Shown: piece after piece, positions 1-11,495 of the stretch
How positions within the stretch are numbered: the stretch's first letter is position 1
Layout: each line of letters starts with the position of its first letter
Source: Diphasiastrum complanatum
Lineage: Eukaryota; Streptophyta; Lycopodiopsida; Lycopodiales; Lycopodiaceae
Length of the DNA stretch: 64,000 nucleotides
Direction: 5' to 3'
NCBI GenBank assembly: GCA_029204225.1
Contig: CM055097.1
Span: 32,518,802-32,582,801 of the forward strand
Notes under the pieces: model-generated
What the model was told of the DNA's origin: nothing
Databases searched by the model: none
Seen by the model: only the letters and a program-made list of their open reading frames with translations
Made by a program: the position numbers and the translations under genes

Positions 1-359
1 CTGACTGATGCAACTCGGTCCTGGAGCAATGGGCCTCGTAGTGCATCGGGGTGGTGGCAGTGGGTGCACTAGTGGAAATAGAGTTCGCGGCATCTGTGGA
101 CGGCTCGCCGGGCTCAGCAGCTGGCTCAGAATATGTCTCGATAATGCGAGCCCTCTCCGCAGCGGGGATGACCATACAAATGACGATCCCGTAGCGTCCC
201 CCCGTGGGTCGGACTCGCAACCCCCCCAGATGTGCTCGAACCCGAGAGGCGTTCCCTGTGAACTGCCTTCGACAAAAAGGGCAACCCTACTTTTTGTCGG
301 GCATCACCTCCACTTCATCCCAAATGGGACGAGCAGCCATATCTCTCTCTCTCTCTCTA
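1..359. other. Unassigned sequence at the left edge
   Basis: I recognise no gene or repeat family here. Open frames on the plus strand have no recognisable domain. A short CT run at about 342-358 directly precedes the LINE-derived block, as in the LINE copies at 46-54 kb, so this may be the end of another repeat. Confidence 0.3.
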
Positions 360-986
360 CGCTCCTCTTCTACTAGCAAACGTGTTCCCTTTACTCACTC
401 TGGACTCGCCAACTACACCACAATCCTGTCCCAACTACTTACTCACTTCCCTTTCACGACATTAGTTGAGCAACAAGCCACTTTTCTCTCTAAATCCCTC
501 TTATCTGCAGCGTCCTCATCTTTCCCCACCAAGACGATATCATCCCATAGACGTGTTCACAACCGCTTGTATGATGCAGAATGTCGTTCTCTTCACAAAC
601 ATGTGGCAAATGCCAGATTACACTCCCCTGCAACACTCAAACAACACCAGAAAAAGTATTATAAAGCCACCAGAACAAAAAATATAACATACCTACGATC
701 ACTCTGCCAAAGGTTGATCGATTGATTAGATTCCTCTTCCTCCTCCTTTTTCTGGAAACATTTTACCAGATCCTCTTTGACTTTGGCCCCCATCGCAACC
801 GAATTTTGGGTTGAATATGCCACAAAAATTTATACCCTAGACTCCCCTCCTACCTTACTCTCACCACGACCTGCCCGCTGCACGCTTTTTACTCCACACA
901 TGGTTGAAAATGCCATTAACCATGCCAAACTTCATAAAGCCACTGACTATGATTCTCTAAACGTGGATTTCCTAAAACCTGTAGCA
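360..986 (+). pseudogene. LINE ORF2 fragment (linker between endonuclease and reverse transcriptase)
   Basis: The segment matches 53060-53690 of the LINE at 51-54 kb almost base for base by eye, covering the part of ORF2 between the endonuclease and reverse transcriptase domains. The match ends abruptly at 986, where this copy runs into unrelated hAT-like sequence while the other continues into RT. The reading frame is broken by shifts and stops, so it is a dead fragment. It proves that this LINE family has at least one more copy in the window. Confidence 0.8.
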
Positions 987-1345
987 CAGGTGGAATTGGT
1001 TCCATAGGCCGATTCATGCTGTTGCCCACTTGTTGCACCCGATGTGGGCTATCTGAGGGGCAGGCATCAGACATGGAGCTAGGTTTGGATTGGTTGAGAT
1101 ACTTGGATGGAGCCGCCAGACACTTCACCAACATAGATGCTGTTGAGACACAGTACATTGCCTTCAAGAGGCAGGTTGGTATGTTTGGCCATCACGCGGC
1201 GCTGAATCCCAGCAGAAGGGAGAGAGCAGTGACTTGGTGGAACCTCTATGGTTCTGCATGCCTAGCTCTACAAAAGTTGGCCTTGCGAGTGCTATCACAG
1301 GTATTTCTTTACCCACCAAATTCTATGAGATTAAAGATGGGTGTT
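987..1345 (+). pseudogene. hAT-like transposase C-terminal remnant
   Basis: An open stretch on the plus strand contains a block with a WWNLYG core followed by LQKLALRVLSQ. This resembles the C-terminal dimerisation region of plant hAT transposases, where a WW-x-YG motif precedes an L-x-K-A-x-(R/K)-x-L-S-Q motif. The expected following SSSxCERNWS motif is absent; the frame instead runs into unrelated residues. No BED finger, DDE catalytic core or terminal inverted repeats are visible. I read it as a truncated remnant; the assignment rests on one motif only. Confidence 0.5.
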
Positions 1346-1365
1346 AAATGGATGAAATCAACTCG

Positions 1366-1523
1366 GGCGCGACAATTTTGCGTCTGCGCCTCGCTCCTGG
1401 GGGGCCCTGGCGCCGACCCCCGGGCATGGGGTCGGGCACGTCCAATTTTTTTTTAACCTAAAATACAAGTAAAAAAATTTTAAATAAAAAAAAAACGGAC
1501 GCGCCCGGGGTCCCTTACCCTAG

Positions 1524-1578
<55 letters not shown>

Positions 1579-1751
1579 CATAGTACCCCGTGGTAACGCC
1601 GGTACGATACCGCCCTGGGATCTGCGGTACCAGGGCGGTACCATAATATAAAAAAAAAAATTTCCCGTGTTATTTTTGCCAAAATTTTGTTTTTTTTTTT
1701 TTGGTACCACCGACCGATATGGTACCGCGGTACCGGGATCCGCGGGACCTA

Positions 1752-1785
<34 letters not shown>

Positions 1786-2043
1786 CTATAAGGTAGGGGA
1801 CCCTGGGCGCAGACGCGGGCGTGCCCGGGTGCGTCCGGGGTGGGTGCACATTTTTTAAATTTTTTTTTGTTTTAGTTAAAAAAAAAATGGACACGCCCGA
1901 GCCTGCGCCCAGGGGTCGGACGCAGATGCGCCTAGGTGTGTCTGAGGTGGGCGCACATTTTAAATTTTTTTTTTTTGGGTGTATTTTTTATTAAAAAAAA
2001 AAGGACGCGCCCAACCCCACACCCGGGCGCCGGACGCGGGCGC
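1366..2043. repeat. Nested GC-rich inverted repeat with AT microsatellites
   Basis: Two GC-rich arms (about 1366-1527 and 1784-2043) are imperfect reverse complements: the left arm has CGCCCGGGGTCCCTTACC and the right arm the complement GGTAGGGGACCCTGGGCG. Between them, (TA)n tracts at about 1525-1577 and 1752-1784 flank a second inverted repeat of KpnI-like GGTACC palindromes separated by A and T runs. The right arm carries two further imperfect copies of an A-tract plus GGxCGCGCC unit. This looks like a foldback or MITE-type element nested in another. Open frames here come only from the simple repeats. Confidence 0.6.
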
Positions 2044-3497
2044 AAAAATGGCCAAAATCCCCCGGATTAAATTGGATGCCACAAGTATTGAAACCTTGAC
2101 CTACAAGATTGTCAAGGATAAATCTACCACTTGGGTACCACGGTGCATATGAAATTATTGCAAAAATTGTTGAACTATTCTTTAGCCATCAGCCCACTTT
2201 CTTATGTCTTGGAGAAATCTCAAACCAAGAACCATAAAGTTTTGAGTTTCCTTGCTAGGAAACCTCAAAGAAATTGCAAAGTGGGGCCACATACAACTCG
2301 AGGATGCCTGCATTGTGGTTTGTACATTTTCGTGCTCATTATCACACCCCTTTGGACAAAGGGCTTAACGGATCGATTATCCGTAGATGTTGTAGAGGAA
2401 TAAGCATGGAGATAAAGTGGAGACATGTTCACCACTCAACCATGCATGTCACAACAACCAATTGTATTGACGATCCCCTTGAACTGGATAAAGTGCTACT
2501 GGAATAAGGCACATGTACAGTTTGCTATGCAAGTTGGTCGCTAGTTTGCTAATTTTAGGCCCTTCTCCTATTTTTGAACACCTTACTCAAAACAACCTTT
2601 CTCTCCTTCCAATTTCTCATTGTGCTTCATCCTCATGTCTTGCAGGCTCAAATAGGCTATGCCTAATTGACCCATCCTATCGACCCTTCTAAATAGTATA
2701 TATGTCAACCAGTTTTGACCTTAGAACGGAGTAGTCTGACCTGTTAATTTGTAAGGGTTTAATGCAGAATACTATTGAGGTCTTTTGTGAAGAACAAATC
2801 AATGAATCATGGAAAGAACCTTGAAAGTAATGTGCATTATTATCAGGAATGGATCAATCTGCTGATAGAAAAGTCCACACAAAAACACATTATTGCAGAA
2901 GTTCAGCCAGCCATCTCAAGGATTTGTGTCAATTTGATTGACCTAAGATGAAAAAAGGGAAGATGGACAACGTTGCAATGGGAAGAATGGGGTTGTTTCC
3001 GTATAGACATGGAGCAGTTAAGATGGAAAACATCACCTCATGAAGTGTGGTAATCTTCAAGCTTTTTGAACCTCATCACCAGCTCTGCATTAAAAAACCA
3101 TGTTGACTTGGAAGGTTTGTCATCAAAGTGAATTTGAAGCAGAAGCTCATGTTAGAGCCTTCATGCTCTTTATAATGCTATGATAAGCCTCGTTAAGTTT
3201 TGACTTTGCATTTAAGTGCATTGTCATGACTGTTTGATCCCATACACCATTGTCTCAGGGAACGATATAGAGGTTCTATTCTCTCCCCCCCCTTGTGTGT
3301 GTATAAATCTACAACATGATTGGATTGTGTTCCATTGTAGGCACTCATATTCAGGAATATTGATGCCATTTATCATTAGAATCCTCTATAACTTGTGCTA
3401 TGCACTAACAGATAATTTTGTTTTGTCTAATCAAACTTGATCGTACTGATTTCTTTTTATGATCTTAGGTAAACAAGAGAGCGTCTTCTATCTGATT

Positions 3498-3528
<31 letters not shown>

Positions 3529-3579
3529 ATGGATTTTCTTTGCAGTAAGTACGAAGAAATCTCTTGAAATGAGTAGTAC
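2044..3579. other. Intron or flanking sequence downstream of the last exon; CT microsatellite
   Basis: No coding segment is recognisable on either strand. I looked on the minus strand for the next dynein exon (the conserved SLGQGQGP block of AAA6) and did not find it, so the following intron extends at least 3.58 kb and leaves the window. A (CT)n run lies at about 3505-3529. Confidence 0.5.
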
Positions 3580-4366
3580 CTGCAAACTTGAGCAGTGCTG
3601 CTGTTGGGTCACTTCCAGCTGAGAGTACAAAAATGAGAGGACATGATGCACTTGAATCTTTATAGCAAGCTGCTAAATTGAATTGGGGAGGCTGGATGAA
3701 CTGAGGTCCTAGTTTCTCAGACACAAATTCTTGCATGGCAGGGATTACTTTATCAGGTCTAACACACCGAAGTATCAGCAACTTCTGAAAAGCAGACGTT
3801 TTCTCATACTTTCCTGGTAAAAGCTCCTTATGAGGCTCCAGTGAATTATAGATAACCTTCCAGTCTGCTGTATTGGATGCCACATGCAAATCTAAACCAA
3901 CAAAGGCAATCATCTTAGATAGCCTAGAAAGTTCACCCCAAGATTTATCTTGGAGCCAATCTGGAGCAGGGTTTTTAAGCTCTGGTGATGATGCCATGCC
4001 TCCAGTCAAGAAGAACATCCACTCTTGGACTGTAATTTCTCCTTTCATATCCAGGATGCGGTAGGCTAGTAAACAAGAGAATAGAAGCTTATCTTTTTCA
4101 AATAACGAACGACAAACATTATTATAAAGGGACAATAGAAAGTGATCTTGGATTATGCATAAACGTTCTACTAGGTCAGAAGATTTTCTACTTGAAGAAA
4201 TGGACATCACAAATAAAGATGAGAACCAAGGCAGGCTATACTGGTACATTGGGTCAATGTTAGCAAGATCTGAAATGCAGAAAAATAATGAAGCTGTGTA
4301 TTCTCCACAGGATTGATAACCCTTTCGAGCCTTGTCTATATTGTGTTCTGTTTGCTCTGCCAAAGT
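3580..4366 (-). CDS. Axonemal dynein heavy chain, exon K (AAA5-AAA6 region; last exon in window)
   Basis: This 787-nt exon encodes about 262 residues typical of dynein heavy chains after the stalk: SDLANIDPMYQYSL, then the AAA6 landmark LRCVRPDKVIPA, PLIFVLSAGSDP and AALLKFA. The acceptor is GTGCAG before ACTTTG. The donor is GCAG/GTACTA, leaving phase 1. It joins exon J in frame. In the motor, AAA6 closes the ring next to the C-terminal region. Neighbouring exons lie 7 kb upstream and beyond the window downstream. No stop or frameshift is visible. The donor position is a prediction. Confidence 0.93.
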
Positions 4367-7192
4367 CTGCACAAGTTGTCCAACTTATCAGTGACTTCCT
4401 GAAGTTTGCACTAGCATTCTGAAGACAAGTTCATTATCCGTTTCAAGAGAAGTCTAAGAGTAATCGCTCATTTATTGTTGACCTTTTTAAACTCTCTAAG
4501 ATACTAATCAAATAGATAGTCAACACAAGCAATATTATATCCTGACAATTAGATTGTATCCAATAGATTCAGAATTTTCCAAAACGGAAGTAATTTTCAT
4601 TACAAAATATCAAGACATGTAAGTCATGAAGTGCATTTTTCTCTATTAGTATGCTTCTGTGGAGGTACTAATATTAGATTCTCGTGTATTGTTTTCGAGC
4701 AGCCTGATGCCAGTCAGTTTAAAACATCAGGTTCACATATATGGAGAAATCATCAGAAATTGACATGGCTTCAAATATGAGCATGTTTTGACTTTTTGAT
4801 AAAGGCTTCTTAGTTTACAAACTTGAAAGTCATCAAGTTTCACCATACACTTGTCAGCATGCTAAGCCAATTGGGTGTAAGTTTTCAGTAACAAGTATGT
4901 CGGAATGGAATTTTGTAACTTGAGGTTCCAGCTTCTAGTAAACTGTTTGTGCTGTAGTTTGCAGCAAAAGAGGGCTTCTGTTCGGCAAACTTAAAGGTAC
5001 CAAAATTGACCACATTCTGGTTCACAGAAATTAGAAAAATTTATCAAGAAATAGAGTCTCACAAGGACCACAATTAAACCATCCCTTCAAACCAATGAAA
5101 AGGGGGGACTGCTGGTTTTCCATAGAGCACTTTGTTACTAAGCCTGTTCCAACCAACTTCTATAGTGATTCTACTGTGAATAATTTTGTCACGAAGTGAT
5201 AATTGCTTTTAAACAGCTTTGCCTAAATTGGCTGATTTAAAATTTCTTATCTCAAGTATCATCACGTTCTGAAAGTTTTCATTCTACATAACATCTTGTT
5301 GTGCATCTAATTGCAAGTATAGGTCTTGTCATCCTATGATGAACATAGGAGAATTGTGAACCCATGGTGATCATTCATCAGGATATACACCTATTTCTAT
5401 CTCTGTTATGGCACACATACTACCTTCATCCTACTTTCTAGAAGTCTGTCTTGATGGTGCAAGCCAAGATAGATAACTTGGAGTAAACCGCACGACGTGC
5501 AGTTCCTCTAAAAAAGCCTGGTGAGCATAAATCTGTCTCATGGCCAGAGGCTTAATTAACAAAAAGATATTGAAAGGTAAAGACAGAAAAGACAAAGGCA
5601 CTTGTCCTTCAGAGTTTGCTGCTGCCCCACAACACTCTGCTGATTATTACATTTGCTCTTCGAGACAGATAGTCAGTGGTTGGAGTGGCAAGGTCGTTTG
5701 GACATTTTTATATATACAACATTATGCAATCAGGTTCTTTTGTTTCCTTGGTTTTTGGCTGACAGGTGACTGAGGAATTATAGGTATAGATTTGTGGGAT
5801 GTAGGATCCGCAAGTATTCTAAATGCCATTTAGACCCTTTAAAGTAAGGCACAGATCGGAAATGCAATTAGGTCAGAGTTATGATTTTTGAAGCTATACA
5901 TAGAGTTATGAGCTGTATTTTGAGAATATTTGAAGATAGTAAGGATTAGCATAACTTGTGTAGCTCAGATTAGCATAGAGTAGGAGCAAGTTAGAAAAAA
6001 CAGTTAAGGTTTATCCTTAGAGAGCCTTGAATGTTGTCATAATCAAACAGTTCTGAGTTCTTTTCATCAACAAAGTAATCTCTCTCTCCCTCCCCATTAT
6101 AATGTCTACTCTCTACGTACTGTTTTGGCTTGAAACTTCGTATTAGAGGACAGTCTGGGCTGGGGAAAAAGTGAGCACTCGAAACTTTGTATTAGAGGAC
6201 ATTCTGAGCTGGTCAAATCTTGGACATCATATCATCCTTCTTCAGGTGCCTGACTTCGCAAGATCCAGTTCTTGAAGGTATCAATGAAAATAAGAGGAAA
6301 ACCCAAAATTTGAGCAGATGTCAAGTTTTTTGAGTCCATATTGAGGAGACTTAACATTTTTGATATTCTGATTGGGGATAGGGCCTTTGGAAGTGACTTT
6401 TTGAAGAATATAGGGTTTATAGCAATTTTAGAATCAAGAAGGCAGGGCTTTAGAAGTCAGCTTTCAGAACTTCATCAGATTCAACTGCTGGTGAAGAAGT
6501 TCCTAAAGTTTTCAAGATCTGATAGTATATTTCGAACACTAGATAGCAGGGTGCTGAGAAATATAGTTTCCTATTTAGGTTTGGAAGAATGGAAGAGAGA
6601 GTGCTAAAGCTCTTCTTAGAACTTCATCTCTTTCACTTGTTTTTACAGGATCTATTCTCTCTCTGACATCTCTTTGCTGTATTCTTCAAAACAGATTGGT
6701 AAGATATCAACTTTGCAGGTTTTAATTGATCAAAAGTTGAAGTGATTTGGAATTTTTCTATATGGTAGAAATTGGAAGGGCCCTGGCAGGTAAAGAGCAT
6801 GATCTTTCTTGTAGGAGCAGTCGCAACGGCAGGAGAATGGGGGCTAGTGTTAGGGAAGGGGAGAGGCCCCGTTCAACGGACCTTGGTAGTAGATGGGGCA
6901 GCGGGAGCAAAGAGGACAATGGTTTGCTCAAATAATGATGTTGCAAATGTCTTGGATGGAGATAAAATATTTTGATAGCTCTCCACAAAAGTTTAATTTT
7001 CTCCCTAACAAATTTACTCTTACTGACCATGTGTACCAAGCATGTATCATGTTTGAAATTATGGAGATCTATATTCTGGTAAAGTGTACAAATTAGTCAG
7101 TGTAAGGCTTTCGGACCGGTTTCTGCTAGATACAATGCAATAGGAATGCTCAGGTTGAAGAGTCAAGACTTTGATGAAGTACCTGAGATGAG
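4367..7192. other. Dynein intron J-K, left part: no recognised content
   Basis: AT-rich intron sequence between exon K and the chromovirus insertion. I see no domain-bearing ORF, RNA gene or long repeat. Short open frames (for example 5540-5773, 6341-6607 and 6747-6975) have no recognisable motif and are taken as chance. Confidence 0.5.
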
Positions 7193-7578
7193 TGTTAAGA
7201 GCCTGTAGCCAGAGCCGAACCCTAAAGGACACTGGAGATCAAACACCATAGTCAGGGGCGTGTTCAGCGCACATGCCCACTAGGGCAAGATGGTGTGAGT
7301 AGCATGCACCAGTATGGTCCTACAACAGGCCAAAGACCCACGGACCGTACCACAAGCATAGAGGGCCTAACACAGTTTAGGGACCTTGTCAGCAGGAGGG
7401 GCCCCTGTCGGGCACCGACATGCAGTCGGCCACATCAGAGCCACGAGGCCGACACTTGGCAACATGCATGCTACCAGTCCTCACACTGGGCTAGGAGGGG
7501 CTTACTTCACATAGAGAGTTGGCAAGGCTGGGTGGATTAGTTAGTGTTTGCCCTACTATGGTGTCAAGGTCTCTAACA
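7193..7578 (+). repeat. 5' LTR of chromovirus A
   Basis: This 386-bp repeat is bounded by TGTTA...TAACA. It is homologous to 10643-10936 throughout, except for a 92-bp stretch (about 7431-7525) absent from the 3' copy. Confidence 0.9.
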
Positions 7579-7579
7579 C

Positions 7580-7592
7580 TGGTATCAGAGCC
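7580..7592 (+). other. Primer-binding site (initiator-Met tRNA)
   Basis: TGGTATCAGAGCC lies one base after the 5' LTR. It is complementary to the 3' end of plant initiator-methionine tRNA, the usual primer of copia and gypsy elements. It fixes the LTR end and the element orientation. Confidence 0.9.
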
Positions 7593-8077
7593 TAGTTCTA
7601 GAGAGAGAATATCCCGTTATAGAGAGAGAAAGTGGAGAAATCTTCAATTTTTGCTTGTTTCTTGAGGGTTTTGGTGGGGGAAAAGGTGGAGACAGCTTCT
7701 TAAGGTGTTATAGAACCTCTAGTGTTGAAAACCTAACTTGAACAAGACCCTCGACACGGCTGCTTCAGCCGCCAGCCACAGATCGATCATTCAGAATGTT
7801 CCTTAATAAGCTCCCCTCCAAGAACCTCGCTCCTTCATCACGTGAAAAAACAGGGAGGTGCGCCCCGATTGCCATCAATGTGCCATCTTTCCCACGATCT
7901 ACAACAGGTTACAGCTGCTCTTATGAAAAAAAGGATCCAACAACTGATATAACTATTTCCAGCCCAAAAAATCGATTGATTTGCTATTTTTGGATCAAAC
8001 TTCTCAAAAACGTTCTACAGGCTTTTTTTTTGTTTTTTTTAGTCGGAACATCAGGCATATCCTCTTCCGTTCCGAAA

Positions 8078-9219
8078 ATGTCCACTCCTCAGGGACCTGA
8101 TCAACCCCGGAAGAGAGGCATCGACGAATTGGAAACGGAATCCCTGAGGTTCAGTAACGGGAAAGAACCCATGGAGGTGGAAGAGCAAGAGCAATTCGTC
8201 GATCACATAGATGAATTTGTTACCAAGGAGCAGCATTTCCAGTTGGTAAGAGAAGTGGACGAGTTGAAGTTGGCCTTAGCCAATTTTCAATCTCGTATGG
8301 AAGACTCGTTCGCCGAACTCGGAAATTTGATTCTGAGTTCCGCGAGGGGTAGTCTTCCTTCCACTTCTTAGCACCCCTTCCTCGACTTCCATCAGCAGAG
8401 GGTGAGCCCATTCGGTCTCATCCCAGTCTTTTCAAAGATTTAAAACCTCCTACTTTTAATGGGGAAGAGAAGGACATAAATGCAGATATTTTACACACCT
8501 TCCTTAGCAAATGGAAGAACATTCATGCTCTTAAACAGACCCCTGACCATTTGCAAGCAATCGAAGCTAGTCTTTCCCTAGGGCCCATGGCCTACAAGTG
8601 GTGGTTGAACCTCCAGGAGACCGGGCAGACCCCCCGGTCATGGAAGGCTTTTGAAGAGGCCTTCCTACGAGAGTTCCTCCCGGAAAATGAGCTTGATAGA
8701 GCCTGGGAGCCTAGGAGAAAACAACCATGGGCAAATCCTTAACCCAGTACATCTCGCAGTATCGTGAAGCCATATTAAAGATTAAAAATATGGATGACTA
8801 TCAGAAAGTTAGACTCTAGAGGGTTTGTCCGTGGGCTTTGAGATGAGTACAAAGTAGAGGTTCAGAGAAATTCGCCTACTTCCTTAGAGCAAGCTATAAG
8901 ATTTTCCCAAATCTATGATGATTCAGTGGGCAGGAAGAAGGCGAAACAACAACTCTCTTCTGAGCAGCCTTCTCAGAAGGGTTTTCAATTTAAAAAGAAA
9001 TTTTTGAAAAGAAAGAATGAAGAAAAACCTAAAAACAATACTCTTCAGAAACGCCCATCACTCATTCAGCCCTTGACACCAGAAGATTTCGAGAAAGCCA
9101 AAAAAAACAAGAACGTTTGTGCTTTGTGTGCATGGGAAAGGGACACACAGTCAGGCAGTGTCTCAAGGGGCCGTTTATTAAAAAAGATAAAAAACAAGTT
9201 CAGCTTGTATAGACCATGA
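8078..9219 (+). pseudogene. Gag of chromovirus A (frameshifted)
   Basis: Gag starts at ATG 8078 (MSTPQGPDQ). It has an acidic/coiled-coil N-terminus, then the Ty3-type capsid region around KWWLNLQETG and FLREFLPEN (about 8430-8700), a basic stretch, and a CCHC knuckle CFVCMGKGHTVRQC at about 9117-9160. It is broken: a stop at 8369-8371 and at least three frame changes (near 8370, 8740 and 9110) separate these blocks. Gag forms the virus-like particle and the knuckle binds element RNA; this copy cannot make the full protein. Confidence 0.82.
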
Positions 9220-10062
9220 GCTTCCCCAATGACTCGACAGCTACCGAGATAGAAGTGTTTCATGAAGACCATAAACATTGTTGCCAATTGACCTCTGCGA
9301 TGCTAGGGAGGCCCTCCAATTTTGGGCCACATGATCTAGTACGTACGCATGGCAAAATTGGCAACCAGTTAGTTAGAGTCATGGTTGATGATGGGGCAAC
9401 CGATAATTTCATCACCCACACCCTACTCAAGAAATTTAGACTTACAGAGATACCTAGTCAGCATAGGTATCTAGTTTCTTTGGCCAAGGGTGAAGACAAG
9501 AAAATTTGGGAAACTATGGTATCAAGATGAAATTAACTTTCAAATAATGCATGTGGATCACATAGATCTTGTTCTCGGGAGAGACTGGCTCTACAGTTTA
9601 CGGCCTTCCCTCCAAAGAATTTATCATGAGAACACCCTTAGCTTTCAGCTTAATGGCAGGAAAATCCAGTGGCATGGGGAGCATGATGTCCCCAACAATC
9701 CTATGGTGTGCAGCTCAGAGCTCCGTCAACTAACCGGGGATAGCGAGCACCAGGTATTCTTATGTGACCTTCAGTTTGTTTTAGAAGTCAGTTCTTTACA
9801 GTCTCGGGTAAATAAATTAGAAAATTTATTGTCTGAATTTGAAGATGTTTTTCCTGAAGAATTACTGCATAGTTTACCACCTAGCAGAGACGTAGATCAT
9901 GTTATAAACCTAGTACTTGCTGGGACAACACCTGTTTCCAAACCTCCATATCGGGATAGCCGATCGGAGGATGAAGAAATAACTAGGCAGTTATCAGATT
10001 ATCTTAGGAAAGGCCAAATTCAGACCAGTAGTTCACCATGGGCATCGCCAGCATGCCATTAA
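9216..10062 (+). pseudogene. Protease and start of RT, chromovirus A
   Basis: The retropepsin motif reads VMVDDGATDNFI, with DGA where the family usually has D-S/T-G. It is followed by the second protease landmark LVLGRDWLYSL. The RT lead-in SRDVDHVINL and PPYRDSRSEDEEI follow, ending near SSSPWASPA. One frameshift lies at about 9490-9530. The protein is truncated before the catalytic RT motifs. Confidence 0.82.
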
Positions 10063-10631
10063 TTAGATTTGGCTTAGAGTCATGAGATCTAATTAATCAA
10101 GGCTGGGTTCTAGCCCTTTAAGTACCCAATGCCTCAGACAGATGAGTTGTTTGATCAGCTCGACGGGGCTAGGAGACGGGATGTGCAGTTCTCTCCTGGT
10201 GAGAAAGTCTACTTGTGAGTCCCAGTTGACTCTAAAACCCTCAAAACATGAGTGTGTGCTAAGTTGTCTCCTAGGTATTGTGATCCATTTACCACCAGCC
10301 GGAAACTAGGCAAAGTCACCTACGAGCTAGAACCCCCACGCAACAGTAAGGTTTTTCCAGTTTTTCACGTAAGTCAGTTACGAAAGGCCTTAGCCAGATC
10401 ATATAATCTAGTAGGGGACAGTGTTCTAGTTCCTCCATTGGATTCCTAGCAACTTTCACATGAGCCAAAGGAGATTCTTAGTAAGAGAGAGACGCGACCC
10501 GTCATAATCTATACCAAGAATATCTAATCAAGTGGAAGGATCAGCCTATTGAGAATGCCACTTGCGAAAAGGGCAACGTTCTTTGCAAGTTATTTCCAGA
10601 TTTTGTCTTAGTGGACCAAGACGGTTCTTAA
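10063..10631 (+). pseudogene. RT stub fused by deletion to integrase C-terminus and chromodomain
   Basis: The KYPMPQTDELFDQLDGAR block of RT (about 10119-10172) runs directly into an integrase C-terminal block containing QFSPGEKVYL (about 10180). The DNA jumps from RT to the end of integrase, so the catalytic RT, RNase H, HHCC and DDE domains are lost. Then come the GPY/F-like region (VFPVFHVSQLRKA, to a stop at 10449) and a frameshifted chromodomain, YLIKWKDQPIENATCE (10512 onward; the last C replaces the usual W). Chromodomains steer integration toward marked chromatin. Confidence 0.8.
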
Positions 10632-10642
10632 GGGGGAGGGAG
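10630..10642 (+). other. Polypurine tract of chromovirus A
   Basis: A purine run AAGGGGGAGGGAG directly abuts the 3' LTR start TGTTA, as expected for the plus-strand DNA primer. Confidence 0.85.
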
Positions 10643-10936
10643 TGTTACAAGCCTGTAGCCAAAGCCGAACCCTAAAGGACACTGGAGATCAAACGCCAAA
10701 GTCAGGGGCGTGTTCAGCCCACACAACTACCAAGGCAAGACAGTGTGAGTAGTGTGCACCAGGTTGTGCCTACAGCGGGCCAGAGACACACGGGCCGTAC
10801 CATAGACATAGAGGGCCTAACACAGTTTAGGGACCTTGTCAGCAGGAGGGGCCCACGTCAGGCACCGACATGTAGTCGGCCAAGGCTGGGTGGATCAGTT
10901 AGTGTTTGCCCTACTATGGTGTCAAGGTCTCTAACA
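10643..10936 (+). repeat. 3' LTR of chromovirus A (92 bp shorter than 5' LTR)
   Basis: TGTTA...TAACA, 294 bp. The region between the GTCGGCC and CAAGGCTGGG of the 5' copy is cleanly missing, with short GGC(C)AA-like homology at the junction. The rest differs from the 5' LTR by numerous substitutions, so this is an old insertion. Confidence 0.9.
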
Positions 10937-11345
10937 ATGAGCTTGAAAGCATTGCCTCTCAATTGTAAGAGAGGCCATGGCTCTCTCTACTCAACCCATG
11001 CTTACAGGTTGTACATGAAAAAATGACGCAAATTTTGCACTTGTAAAAAGGTGTATGACTATATCGTCTCTTATGGCTCAACTACCTGAGAAAGAACTGC
11101 AAAAGCATAAGCAATTTGGATGTGTGGAGCATCATATCTTTGTTCTTCTACCTGTTCCATTCTAATTATCTTTTATCAAAATTGCCTACATGTTTGCAAA
11201 CTTTATTGGGAAGAAGATATCAACATCAAGTCGTCACAAGCAAGCATTTCCATTGACCTCCACTTCCATTTAAGCGTACACCTTAACTCGTCGGTATATA
11301 CTTCTAATACCATTAGGAAATGTTGCCAAAGGAATTTAGAAATAC
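10937..11345. other. Dynein intron J-K, right part: nothing recognised
   Basis: Target duplication ATGAG, then about 400 bp of ordinary intron sequence up to exon J. I see no feature in it. Confidence 0.5.
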
Positions 11346-11495
11346 CTGCTTCACATTGATATCATTTCCCACAATTTTGGATTCTGATATGATCTTTACT
11401 GCTGTCTCATCCTCAAGAATGTTTCCTTCACTTGTTGAAAGCACTTCCAAGATTTGATCTTCCAACTCCTTTAATCTCTTTTTATTTTCTGCACT
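11346..11495 (-). CDS. Axonemal dynein heavy chain, exon J (AAA5-AAA6 linker)
   Basis: A 150-nt, phase-0 exon of 50 residues. It contains LKELEDQILEVLSTSEGNIL followed by EDETAVKIISESK, a hallmark block of dynein heavy chains. The acceptor is TTGCAG before AGTGCA and the donor is CAG/GTATTT. It joins exon I (22.8 kb away) and exon K (7 kb away) without changing frame. Continuity with family order shows no exon is missing between I and J. Confidence 0.93.

Larger units (their letters stand above)
7193..10936 (+). mobile_element. Ty3/gypsy chromovirus, internally deleted, with both LTRs
   Basis: A 3.74-kb element in dynein intron J-K, opposite to the gene. LTRs start TGTTA and end TAACA. The flanks carry a perfect 5-bp target duplication ATGAG (7188-7192 and 10937-10941). 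A primer-binding site follows the 5' LTR and a polypurine tract precedes the 3' LTR. Order inside: gag, zinc knuckle, protease, the first part of RT, then directly the integrase C-terminus and a chromodomain. Most of RT and all of RNase H and the integrase core are missing, and the remaining frames are broken. It is non-autonomous, but inserted as a proper retroelement. Confidence 0.92.

Noticed and set aside
1480-1894. Frames with repeated Tyr-Ile
   Set aside because: They are translations of (TA)n microsatellites.
2520-3570. Possible next dynein exon
   Set aside because: I searched the minus strand for the AAA6 block SLGQGQGP and its surroundings and found nothing; the exon must lie outside the window.
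7580-7592. tRNA-like sequence
   Set aside because: It is only the 13-nt complement of the initiator-Met tRNA end acting as a primer-binding site; no tRNA fold is present, likewise at 26558-26569.
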